A program made the position numbers and the translations under genes. From an uncultured Caulobacterales bacterium (GTDB lineage Bacteria; Pseudomonadota; Alphaproteobacteria; Caulobacterales; Maricaulaceae), in assembly GCA_937929915.1 (NCBI GenBank), contig CALFUN010000003.1, forward strand, positions 115,882 through 179,881: a DNA stretch of 64,000 bases, read 5' to 3'. Positions 45,518 to 53,632 of this stretch are shown in pieces; within the stretch, counting starts at the first letter, position 1; each line of letters opens with the position of its first letter. A model generated the notes under the pieces. It ran no database searches, was not told where the DNA came from, and saw only the letters and a program-made list of their open reading frames with translations.

Positions 45518-46396
45518 CTACAGCTCGTCTATTTTCTCATTTTTTTGTATGCTTTGACGATAGCGGCCGGGTGTATAGCCATAATATTGTTTAAACGTGG
45601 TGGTCAAATGTGACTGCGAAGAAAACCCGCAATCATAAGCAATATGAGATATGGGCGTATTTGTTTCCGCTAGCATCCTTTTGGCCCTCGCAAGACGACG
45701 ATTTTTTATATAATTATGCGGTGATAGGTGATATTTTGCTTTAAAGACACGTAAAAAATGCCAAGCGGATAGTCCCGCAATTTTTGCTAATTGGTTCAGC
45801 GTCAATCCATCATCAAGATTATCTTCTATCCACCTGACAGCCTTATGCATCCCAATATGCGCGTTTGGCCTGTTGGGATTAAGGCCTTGTATCGTTCTTT
45901 GGTCAATAATATCTAAGGTGATCATCAGCAAGGAGGCTGCCGTTTCCATTAGGTTCTCTGACATATTATCGCGAACCAAAGCCTCTTCATGTATACGAAG
46001 AATCGTCTCAAAAACCAAAATATCACGAAAGACCTGAATACCTATTCTATTCCAATTCGGTAACATTGCCCTATCGGTCTGTCCTTGGAAGTTAACGGCG
46101 ATAACTTTGCATGTTCTATCAAGCTCCATATGTGCTGTGCAGCCCCCGGGGGATGTAAATAAAGCTCCCCGAGACAAAGACGCTCTTATTTTGAAATCTT
46201 CCGTCCAGAGACGAGACTCGGCTGACCCAGATATAACAGCATAAAGCGTGAAACTACTCTCACAGGATAAATCATGGCATCCTGCGTCGAAATCCACCCG
46301 CTTTATTGTGATCTCATAAGGCTGAATTTGATCTTCTAAAATTTGTCCAGAACGAATCTGAGCTATGCTTTTCGCGGTCTGAAGAAGTTGGCTCAT
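45518..46396 (-). CDS. AraC-family transcriptional regulator
   Basis: A 292-residue AraC regulator. The C-terminal domain is LTLNQLAKIAGLSAWHFLRVFKAKYHLSPHNYIKNRRLARAKRML, ISHIAYDCGFSSQSHLTTTFKQYYGYTPGRYR. It lies downstream on the same strand of the candidate small RNA at 46545-46700, whose terminator separates the two. The exported cysteine hydrolase at 47121, divergent across that spacer, is a possible target. Confidence 0.92.
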   Translation of the reverse strand: MSQLLQTAKSIAQIRSGQILEDQIQPYEITIKRVDFDAGCHDLSCESSFTLYAVISGSAESRLWTEDFKIRASLSRGALFTSPGGCTAHMELDRTCKVIAVNFQGQTDRAMLPNWNRIGIQVFRDILVFETILRIHEEALVRDNMSENLMETAASLLMITLDIIDQRTIQGLNPNRPNAHIGMHKAVRWIEDNLDDGLTLNQLAKIAGLSAWHFLRVFKAKYHLSPHNYIKNRRLARAKRMLAETNTPISHIAYDCGFSSQSHLTTTFKQYYGYTPGRYRQSIQKNEKIDEL

Positions 46397-46544
46397 GGCG
46401 GGCTTTCGGATTAAAGTGATCTTATCAACACTCTATCCATGTCAAAATAAGATGAATCTGTCTTAGCCCTTCGTGCGGCAAATTATGGATTATTGCGGAA
46501 ACTCTATACCAATTACATATGGCCGAAATTTGAGAAATTTATAT

Positions 46545-46584
46545 AAAAAAAGAGGTAGGTGGCGAGGGGACGCGCCACCTACCT
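46545..46584 (-). terminator. Rho-independent terminator of the candidate small RNA
   Basis: Perfect 12-bp stem (AGGTAGGTGGCG at 46553-46564 with its complement at 46573-46584), 8-base loop, then on the minus strand a C and seven U. Confidence 0.88.
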
Positions 46585-46700
46585 TCTGAAACGGTTAGCC
46601 AAGGGGGAGGACTGAACCGTGACGGTTCGTCAAGGGGGGAAAGACGGAACCGTATATAATGTCAAGTAGCGAGGGGAGAGCTAGCTGACTATCAAATGCG
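46545..46700 (-). ncRNA. Candidate small RNA with four C-rich (anti-Shine-Dalgarno) loops
   Basis: On the minus strand four hairpins follow each other. Hairpin 4 (46667-46683) has loop UCUCCCCUC. Hairpin 3 (46622-46653) has the arms ACGGTT/AACCGT and CGTC/GACG with loop UUUCCCCCCUU. Hairpin 2 (46591-46620) is a near copy with loop CUCCCCCUU. Hairpin 1 (46553-46584) has a perfect 12-bp stem with loop CGUCCCCU, followed by seven U. The U tract and a G.U pair in hairpin 2, which would be an A.C mismatch on the other strand, both fix the direction. C-rich loops like these are known in alphaproteobacterial sRNAs (cuckoo/CcsR and alpha-r15 types), which pair with ribosome binding sites. It sits in a 724-bp spacer with no convincing ORF. 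Confidence 0.72.
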
Positions 46701-47120
46701 ATTATCTAAAAATTATGCCAACCGCAGCAGGATGTCGAAATTATCCGAAACCCTTAAACAAGACTGTAGATTTCTTATGGGGACAAATCTTATGTCTGTT
46801 TATATATTAGTCTTAACAAGAGTTTTCACTTGTAGATTTCAGATTCCAGATTTTTTCAGATTACGAGTCATCTCACCTTAAGAAATATATATTTAAAATA
46901 GATATACTGCTCATAAACGCAACATATTACACCTTTAAATTTATTTTTCGTCAACTGCTTATCAATATTCCGATATTCTCTTAAATTGATTTAGATAGGT
47001 AAAGCTCATAGCTCACCATTAAGCCTTATCTTGAAACTAAAATTATCTGAAAGATAAATTGAGTCTCTAAGTCTTATATTGCGTCCATAGCATTTCGCTA
47101 ATTAACGCATTGAGGTCAAA
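46701..47120. other. AT-rich spacer before second cysteine hydrolase
   Basis: No convincing gene. It should hold the promoters for the candidate small RNA (leftward) and the cysteine hydrolase (rightward). A GATAAT element on the minus strand near 46702-46710 is the best -10 candidate for the RNA, but no good -35 was seen. Confidence 0.4.
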
Positions 47121-47912
47121 ATGAAAAAAATTATAAAAATCGTCGCTGCAACAAGCTTATTAGCATCAGCCTACCCTAGCTTCGCACAATCAGCGAAAAA
47201 CAAACCCGCAAAACCTGCATATGCAGATCCCGCGCAGCCAATGCTCTCGGAAACACCTATGACATTAACGAAATCGGACACAGCCCTTGTAGTTATTGAT
47301 CCGCAAATTGATTTCCTCAGCCCAAAAGGTGTCTCATGGGGGGCCGTCGGGGAAAGCGTCACAGAAAATAATGTTGTTCCGCATCTCGAAGATCTTTTCT
47401 CAGCCGCGAATAAACGCGGTATGTTAACATTTGTCTCGCCCCATTATTATTACCCGCACGATCATGAATGGGAGTTTGAAGGGAAGCTGGAAAAACTCAT
47501 GCATGACATTAAAATGTTCGACCGCGCAGGACAGCTAGATGTAAAAGGGTTTAAAGGCTCTGGCGCAGACTGGATGCCGCAATATAAGCCATATATTAAC
47601 TCCAAAAACACAATCGTATCTGCGCCTCATAAAATCTACGGCCCAGAACAAAATGATCTCGTTTTGCAAATGCGCAAACGCGGGATTAATAAAGTGATTT
47701 TAGCAGGCATGTCCTCCAATCTGTGTGTGCAGGCACATATGCATGAACTCATAGAGCAAGGTTTCGAAGTCATGGTTGTACGCGATGCAACCGCAGGCGC
47801 AATTATCCCGGAAGGTGATGGATATTTGGCCGCGCTAGTCAATTTCCGCTTCATGGCCAGCGAAGTTGTCTACACAAGCGACGCCGTCAAGCGAATCAAA
47901 AAAGCCCGTTAA
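47121..47912 (+). CDS. Exported isochorismatase-family cysteine hydrolase (copy 2)
   Basis: A 263-residue paralogue of the protein at 25505, with a standard signal peptide (MKKIIKIVAATSLLASAYPSFAQ). Catalytic residues are Asp in VVIDPQIDFLSP, Lys in APHKIYG and Cys in MSSNLCVQAHMHELIEQGFEV. The conserved block SPHYYYPHDHEWEFEGKLEKLMHDIKMFDR is shared with copy 1. Both paralogues are exported and both lie beside AraC genes, so they were probably duplicated with their control. Confidence 0.88.
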   Translation: MKKIIKIVAATSLLASAYPSFAQSAKNKPAKPAYADPAQPMLSETPMTLTKSDTALVVIDPQIDFLSPKGVSWGAVGESVTENNVVPHLEDLFSAANKRGMLTFVSPHYYYPHDHEWEFEGKLEKLMHDIKMFDRAGQLDVKGFKGSGADWMPQYKPYINSKNTIVSAPHKIYGPEQNDLVLQMRKRGINKVILAGMSSNLCVQAHMHELIEQGFEVMVVRDATAGAIIPEGDGYLAALVNFRFMASEVVYTSDAVKRIKKAR

Positions 47913-47931
47913 TTCGGTTTTATCTTAGAGT

Positions 47932-47956
47932 TTGGGCGCGAAATAATTGCGCCCAA
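47932..47956. terminator. Hairpin after cysteine hydrolase copy 2
   Basis: TTGGGCGC pairs with GCGCCCAA around a 9-base loop. No T run follows, so it is a possible weak or Rho-assisted terminator. Confidence 0.5.
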
Positions 47957-48077
47957 GCTGACGCATTACCCTACCCGTATTATGTCTCATTTTAATAAGA
48001 ACAATAAGCCGTGCTGCGTGCGGCAGAGTTAGGCAAAAGCCAAAATAGTCATGATGCCCCTTCAAACCCTCCCCGCT

Positions 48078-48698
48078 TTACAGAGTCGTTTTTACACGCG
48101 CAATGTGCGGCCGCCACTCAGTGCCTCTTGTGATTTTATAAGTCCAAGGCAAACCAGAATTTCGCCATCCATTTTTATTCCGTTGCCCCGTAACGGCATC
48201 CACTGAACCTTCAAAACCTTCTATTTGGTTCCAGACAGTTTTATATCCCGCCGCATGAAGCAACCGAGCCGCTTTGGCGGAGCGTGCGCCCGAACGGCAA
48301 CTCACAATAATATAGCTTGATTTTGTCAATCCGCGGCGTGCCATAAAAGCCTCCACATCAAGAACAAAATTTTCATTATCCTGCATCTTATAATGACCCG
48401 TTAAAAGATCAAAATCACCTGTAATCCTTCTCACAGGAATATTCGCGCTCATAGGGCTTGGATGGCCAATAACATTTAACTCAACGGGATCACGCACATC
48501 TATCAACACGATTGAAGGATTACGCAATATGGCTGCATAAGCCTCTTCAGGATTCACATAGAGATGAAACGGCGTTTGCTTTGATTTTGCTACGGCGCTC
48601 ACATCAATAGTTTTGGGGATAACACCTGTATCAACAGCGCCTGAACAAGCCATAAGCCCGCAGATAGCCAATAAAGAGAGTGATAATTTTAAAGCCAT
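48078..48698 (-). CDS. Rhodanese-domain lipoprotein
   Basis: A 206-residue protein with a lipoprotein signal (MALKLSLSLLAICGLMAC; Cys18 after LMA) and a single rhodanese domain with the active-site loop CRSGAR (SYIIVSCRSGARSAKAARLLHAAG) and the entry motif VLIDVRDPVELNVIGH. It would transfer sulfur or bind anions in the periplasm. Its leftward neighbours are convergent; it precedes no obvious partner. Confidence 0.87.
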   Translation of the reverse strand: MALKLSLSLLAICGLMACSGAVDTGVIPKTIDVSAVAKSKQTPFHLYVNPEEAYAAILRNPSIVLIDVRDPVELNVIGHPSPMSANIPVRRITGDFDLLTGHYKMQDNENFVLDVEAFMARRGLTKSSYIIVSCRSGARSAKAARLLHAAGYKTVWNQIEGFEGSVDAVTGQRNKNGWRNSGLPWTYKITRGTEWRPHIARVKTTL

Positions 48699-48763
48699 TA
48701 AATTTGCCTTATCATTATGAAGCGTCGCTTAAATCCATGCTGGGTTTTAAAAACATAGATTGA

Positions 48764-49756
48764 TTATATTTTAGCAATCATACCGACTGCGATGGGTACA
48801 ACCTTATCACCATAAGCTTGCTCTAATTTATTGACCGCGCGCCAACCCGTACAATGGCCAGGCAAAATAAGGTCTAAATCAAATTGTCCTAAATCAGCGA
48901 CTGTCTGATCGATAATTTTTTCATTCCCGCCAGAGAGGTGATAACCGCCCATAAGGGCATGCAAAGGCACATTTGGGAAATCACGCCGCGCCGCGTGCAT
49001 GACATTGACAATACCTGCATGTGAGCAGGCAGAGAAAACAACCAAACCTTTACCGCGCACATTGACGGCCATGTAACGCTCATCCATCAATAAAGGGTCA
49101 GGTTCCCAATCTTTGCCATCTTCGGTGCGGCGCATATGGCCTGGAAACCCTTTTTCATAGTCTGTAATGCGCGGAATTTCGCCGCTAACGAAAAACATAT
49201 TATCCATGAAAGCCGTGGCTGCCTCGGTAATAACAGGATTGCCGCCATGCGCCTGAATATCGTCTGGACTTGGAATATCCTTAATCGGCAAGAGGCTATT
49301 ATCTGGCATCGGCAAAGCCCGCTGCCGAAACATGCCGGGATGTAAATAGACGGGCACAGCTGGCTTATTTTCAGGGGCTTGTATAAGGTCAAGCGCCTGC
49401 AATAACCCGCCAGCATGATCCCAATGCCCGTGAGACAATACAACAGCCTCAACCTGATCTAAGCCAGCGCCCAAACGCGTAGCATTATATTCGACCGCAA
49501 AATCCACAGGGCCAGCATCAAATAAGGCTGTATGGCACGTATCGCCAATCCAGGCTTTTACAACCAATGCAAGACCATGATTCGCGCAGCATTGGCAGCT
49601 CCCGCTAATCTGCTCCATGCCCGCTTTGTGTAGATTACTCCATTCAGACGTAAAGTTTTCTGGTGTGGATGATAAGCTATCTGTCTGATTATCAATCAGA
49701 ACAAGAATCTCAATCTTATCAACTTCTAAAACATCTTTTCCAGCAGGATGGGCCAT
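48764..49756 (-). CDS. MBL-fold metallo-hydrolase
   Basis: A 330-residue metallo-beta-lactamase fold protein with the zinc motif SHGHWDHAGGL, further ligands in FSACSHAGIVN and LPGHCTGW, and LMGGYHLSGGNEK. The overall plan resembles the dihydropteroate-type/RFA-P synthase-like MBL family. An N-terminal Cys-rich piece (SGSCQCCANHG) precedes the core. The substrate is unknown. It is in a leftward set with DJ-1 and SDR genes. Confidence 0.85.
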   Translation of the reverse strand: MAHPAGKDVLEVDKIEILVLIDNQTDSLSSTPENFTSEWSNLHKAGMEQISGSCQCCANHGLALVVKAWIGDTCHTALFDAGPVDFAVEYNATRLGAGLDQVEAVVLSHGHWDHAGGLLQALDLIQAPENKPAVPVYLHPGMFRQRALPMPDNSLLPIKDIPSPDDIQAHGGNPVITEAATAFMDNMFFVSGEIPRITDYEKGFPGHMRRTEDGKDWEPDPLLMDERYMAVNVRGKGLVVFSACSHAGIVNVMHAARRDFPNVPLHALMGGYHLSGGNEKIIDQTVADLGQFDLDLILPGHCTGWRAVNKLEQAYGDKVVPIAVGMIAKI

Positions 49757-49881
49757 AGCATATTCTCTCTTTAATCTTAGACATCACGAAGCATGGGATT
49801 ATGCCCGCTGACAATCGGCATTCATCAAATGACCGCGTGAAAAACACGCCGTCATAAGTATTTATCTAGATAGCTAGAGAG

Positions 49882-50610
49882 CTATTCCGCTGCAGCTAAA
49901 ACCTCAGTATCTGCCAGAAGGCGATCTCTTAACGCAATGGCAAGCGGCGCTGCAGATGCGGGGCTTTGTCCTGTCATCAACAATCCGTCTTCGACAACAT
50001 GAGGCTCCCAATTTGTTGTAGATGAATATTTTGCGCCGCGTAATTTAAGCTCATCTTCAAGCGAGAAAATAAGATGGTGAAGCAGCTCAATCTCACTATC
50101 TTCATCATTTTTAAATCCAGTGAGGTTCACGCCCTTCACTAAATATTCGCCGTTTGATTTTTTAACATCGCGCAAAATAGCAGGGCCGTGACACACCATA
50201 GCAATAGGCCGGTCGGATTCGTAAAAATCTCTAATTAATTTCACAACATGCGAGTCAGAGGCCAAATCCCAAAGGAGGCCATATCCGCCCGGGAAGAATA
50301 CGGAATCGAACGTATCATAATCAATACTGCGTAATTTGCGCGAATGGCTCACGGCATAATTTGCAATCGGGTCATTTACAAAACGTTCGGTATATTCAGT
50401 TGTAAATGGTTCTTTCATACTCAAAAGGTCAATCGGGGCATCACCGCCTTCTGGGGAGGCGAAGACAACCTCGAACCCTGCTTCTGTCAAAATATAATAA
50501 GGCGCAGCGACTTCTGTAAACCAAGTGCCTGTTTGTTTACCACTAATGCCCATCTCATCCACAGATGACATAATAAGAAGAACTCGTTTTTGTTTATTGC
50601 CAGTTTTCAT
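49882..50610 (-). CDS. DJ-1/PfpI-family protein, Hsp31-like
   Basis: A 242-residue DJ-1/PfpI protein. The nucleophile Cys is in MVCHGPAILRDVKK, the Glu in FASPEGGDAPID, and GGYGLLWDL matches the class. The length and N-terminal extension (TGTWFTEVAAPYYILTEAGFEV) fit the Hsp31/glyoxalase III branch, which converts methylglyoxal to lactate. Confidence 0.88.
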   Translation of the reverse strand: MKTGNKQKRVLLIMSSVDEMGISGKQTGTWFTEVAAPYYILTEAGFEVVFASPEGGDAPIDLLSMKEPFTTEYTERFVNDPIANYAVSHSRKLRSIDYDTFDSVFFPGGYGLLWDLASDSHVVKLIRDFYESDRPIAMVCHGPAILRDVKKSNGEYLVKGVNLTGFKNDEDSEIELLHHLIFSLEDELKLRGAKYSSTTNWEPHVVEDGLLMTGQSPASAAPLAIALRDRLLADTEVLAAAE

Positions 50611-50867
50611 AATACTCTCTTTTTTTTATTTATTACGTAATCATGCCGTTCCAAATGTGAACGCCAGCCGTCCCAGCTCACCAAGAAAAGCTTAAAAGAG
50701 AGATTTTAGATACCAAGAAGAGCTGCCTATCAGAAACTTGCACCGCGATATGCAGGCCGCAAAACTCTATAAGGTACAGGCATTATAATTATGATGAAGA
50801 CGCTTAAGGATAATCACCCAGAGAACAAAGCTGCCATATTTTATGACAGATGAAACGTCAAAGAGCT

Positions 50868-51680
50868 TTAGCGGCGCCCTGCCATAACGCCGCCATCGAC
50901 GACATGTATCGCACCGCTTGTCCAATTTGCTTTATCAGACAGTAAGAAAATAATATGATTTGCAATATCATTGGGCATACCAATGCGGCCTAATGGGTGC
51001 AGCGTATCAAAATTATCGGCCAAAGTATCATTGACTTTCCGTTCCTCAATGAATTCATTATAGATTGGTGTCACAACAACCGAAGGCGCAACGGCATTTA
51101 CACGAATGCCGTGTTGACCCAGTTCCATGGCGAGATGTTGCGTCATAGAATGGATACCCGCTTTGGCCATAGAACAAGCCGCTGACGGAATATTTTTCAT
51201 CGCTTGGAGAACACGGATGGATCCGATATTCACAATGGCCCCGCCCCCATTCATAATCATATTTCGCGCTACAGATTGAATGATAAAGAAAATGGCCCGG
51301 TTTAAATTTAAATATCTATCATAATCTTCCACGCTATGTTCGAGAAAGGACTTTGGGGCAAAGATACCCGCCGCATTCACAAATTGCTCGATATGTCGAG
51401 TCTCTATGTCAATACTGCCAATTAAAGCTTCGACATCAGAAAAATTTTGAAGATCAACAACGCGTGTTTCTACTGACCCAGCTTTAAATGTGCCAAGTTC
51501 CATCTTTGCGGCCTTTAACTTTTCAGCATTCCTGGAAAGGATTTTGACGGTTTTACCCTGCTGTAAAAGCTGCTTCGTCGTCGCCAAACCAATCCCGGAA
51601 GATCCGCCAACAACATAGCTGACTTTCTTTTCTGTCACATAACCCACAAATTCACCTTGTAAAGGGCCCTTAAACTTCAA
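50868..51680 (-). CDS. Short-chain dehydrogenase with Tyr-to-Cys at the active site
   Basis: A 270-residue SDR. The NAD(P)-binding motif is VVGGSSGIGLATTKQLL, the Asn region NAAGIFAPKSF, and the Ser lies in IVNIGSIRV. In the YxxxK motif the Tyr is replaced: AACSMAKAGIHSMTQHL, codon TGT where TAT would be Tyr, while Lys is kept. C-terminal HVVDGGVMAGRR is typical. The protein may have lost standard dehydrogenase activity or use another proton donor. It starts with a longer N-terminal stretch than usual. Confidence 0.87.
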   Translation of the reverse strand: MKFKGPLQGEFVGYVTEKKVSYVVGGSSGIGLATTKQLLQQGKTVKILSRNAEKLKAAKMELGTFKAGSVETRVVDLQNFSDVEALIGSIDIETRHIEQFVNAAGIFAPKSFLEHSVEDYDRYLNLNRAIFFIIQSVARNMIMNGGGAIVNIGSIRVLQAMKNIPSAACSMAKAGIHSMTQHLAMELGQHGIRVNAVAPSVVVTPIYNEFIEERKVNDTLADNFDTLHPLGRIGMPNDIANHIIFLLSDKANWTSGAIHVVDGGVMAGRR

Positions 51681-51856
51681 AGGTTAAAGAGTTAAATTAC
51701 GCATTATATCAGATTATTGCGGTACAAATTATCGTCTTGCCGCAAATACCTATTTTCTCAAAAGTTAGGTATTTTCTTGGGTAAACGCCAATAAACTGCA
51801 TCATATAGAGGAATTTAGGCCTTATTTGTGCAGTTTTGGGCCGTTAATTACGGATT

Positions 51857-52615
51857 TTAGCAAGGCTTTATCTCTATCGCCAAACGAAAATGCGTACCTT
51901 GCGAGGTGGAGTCTAGCAAATCTAACGTGCCTGATTGTTCTTGGATCAACATATTGGCAATTAATATTCCAAGTCCGCCCTTCCAAGAGTTATCAGGGCG
52001 CTTGGATGTTAGAACTTTCTGAATATCTTTTGGTAAGCCCGGGCCATTATCTATAATGTCAATTTGTAATCTATCCGATATTTTAGCGGCACGGATTGTA
52101 ATCTGCGGGTTTTCTGTATCAGATATTGCCTTAAACGCGTTTGAAACAATATTATAAAGAATACGAAAAAGCGTCGCCCGGCACATATCAAGGCCAAGAT
52201 CAACATCGCAATCTACCTCAAATTTCACATTACTATTCGGCTCTTGAATGGATTTAATGACATCGGATATAGTGTCAGCAATCATAACCATAGGCGTAGC
52301 AGGCGCGTAATGGGGTTTGGCTCTATGTGAATTATTTGGCCCGCCAGCGGCTGTACAAATGGCCGTGATTTGGTCAACTTGATTTAAAATACGATCGCCT
52401 ATCTTATTTTGCTGTAAATGTTCAACATTGAGCAATTTTTCAGCATTAAGCGAAATGACCGTCAGAAGATTTCTAATATCATGAGTGACAAATGAGAGTG
52501 TTCTTGACACTGAGCGTTCCGCATAAGTCTGTTCAAAACTATTTTGCGCAATAGGCTGCGTGGTCGGGTTATGGGCGTCACTTGGGTTCATTGATAACAT
52601 ATTACATGGCCTCAC
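51857..52615 (-). CDS. Soluble orphan histidine kinase
   Basis: A 252-residue protein with a HisKA-like helix pair (FVTHDIRNLLTVISLNAEKLL, His near 44) and an ATPase domain with the N-box RILYNIVSNAFKAI, DNGPGLP and GGLGILIANMLI. It lacks membrane segments and any sensor domain, and no response regulator gene is adjacent. The true start may be at one of the downstream ATGs (MLSMNPSD). Confidence 0.85.
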   Translation of the reverse strand: MRPCNMLSMNPSDAHNPTTQPIAQNSFEQTYAERSVSRTLSFVTHDIRNLLTVISLNAEKLLNVEHLQQNKIGDRILNQVDQITAICTAAGGPNNSHRAKPHYAPATPMVMIADTISDVIKSIQEPNSNVKFEVDCDVDLGLDMCRATLFRILYNIVSNAFKAISDTENPQITIRAAKISDRLQIDIIDNGPGLPKDIQKVLTSKRPDNSWKGGLGILIANMLIQEQSGTLDLLDSTSQGTHFRLAIEIKPC

Positions 52616-52963
52616 TATGTCCCGACATTACCAAATTTTTCACGCGAAAGATTACAGAAAACCCCTTCTTTCAACAAACCCACTTTTTTTTGATTAAGTG
52701 TGATTTTTCATATCATAATCCAGCTTTTATATCATAATACCGCATAAATTTACTTATATTACAGACATTTACATGGTTAACATATTAACCAACTTAAACA
52801 CACCTATGGGCTTTCAAGATAAAGTTAACGATCAAACCCCTAAAATAATGCGGCAATCTATCAAACTACGTTACCTGAAAGATACATTTTAATGAAGAAC
52901 GTAATAGCACCTTATCTTGGACAAATTGGTCACGCATTGGCCTCGTAACTTTAGGAGTTTTCC
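52616..52963. promoter_or_regulatory. Divergent spacer with direct and inverted repeats
   Basis: A 348-bp AT-rich spacer. ATATCATAAT occurs twice, at 52710-52719 and 52729-52738. GGTTAA-CATA-TTAACC at 52775-52790 is a perfect inverted repeat; its TTAA halves are four bases apart, so it does not match the seven-base spacing of CtrA boxes. Confidence 0.4.
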
Positions 52964-53461
52964 ATGACACGTCAAAAAATACATAGATATTTAATTGCAT
53001 TAACACTCACCGCAGGCATTCTATCCATCTCAAGCACAAGTTTCGCCGTAGATGAATATAATGTCTCAACGGGTTTATCAGCGGAATTATTACCCCTAGG
53101 TTTACATGGTGTAGACCCGGTTCGCCTCAAAAAACATGCTGACACAAGCAGAGGGTTTGCTGAGAACACGGTCAATATTGATGGCATTTCCTATTATTTT
53201 GCATCGGAAAAGACAAAACGAATATTTGAACAAGACCCTGATAAATATCTCCCGCAATATGGAGGATATTGTTTATATGGCATGTATAAAGGCAAAAAAT
53301 TTGACGGTGATCCACGCTATATGGAAATTATAGATGGAAAAACATATTTATTTCTCAACCAAGCGATTATCGACCTTTTCAATGCAGACCGCACAGGCGT
53401 GATTGAAATTGCAAATGAAAATTGGAAAAAATACCGCAGCACACCTGTGTCCGATTTATAA
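52964..53461 (+). CDS. Exported YHS-domain protein
   Basis: A 165-residue protein with a signal peptide (MTRQKIHRYLIALTLTAGILSISSTSFA) and a YHS domain: LGLHGVDPVRL, GISYYFASEKTKRIFEQDPDKYLPQYGGYCLYGMYKGKKF. YHS domains often bind metal; here the motif retains a Cys near the end. AGGAG precedes the ATG. A terminator follows at 53499. Confidence 0.87.
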   Translation: MTRQKIHRYLIALTLTAGILSISSTSFAVDEYNVSTGLSAELLPLGLHGVDPVRLKKHADTSRGFAENTVNIDGISYYFASEKTKRIFEQDPDKYLPQYGGYCLYGMYKGKKFDGDPRYMEIIDGKTYLFLNQAIIDLFNADRTGVIEIANENWKKYRSTPVSDL

Positions 53462-53498
53462 AATTAATTAACTGTAAAGTTTCTTTTTAGCCCAATAT

Positions 53499-53526
53499 GC
53501 GCCGAGACAATTATATCTCGGCGTTT
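53499..53526 (+). terminator. Terminator after YHS gene
   Basis: CGCCGAGA pairs with TCTCGGCG around an 8-base loop, followed by TTTATAT. Confidence 0.75.
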
Positions 53527-53632
53527 ATATACTCTGACACATGATGTGATATTTCATATCGAATAAAATAAAAAAGCGCGCAGAACATTTCATCTACCCT
53601 GTACCGCATACAGGCTTACTAGATAAAATCCA

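Noticed and set aside
46545-46700. CsrA-binding (GGA-loop) RNA on the plus strand
   Set aside because: The plus strand has GGGGA loops, but it lacks a U tract and would have a mismatch in hairpin 2; the minus strand fits better.
46696-46881. 61-residue plus-strand frame in the sRNA spacer
   Set aside because: No ribosome binding site, and it overlaps the upstream region of the candidate small RNA; basic, irregular composition.
52775-52790. CtrA binding site in GGTTAACATATTAACC
   Set aside because: The TTAA halves are 4 bases apart; CtrA boxes need about 7.
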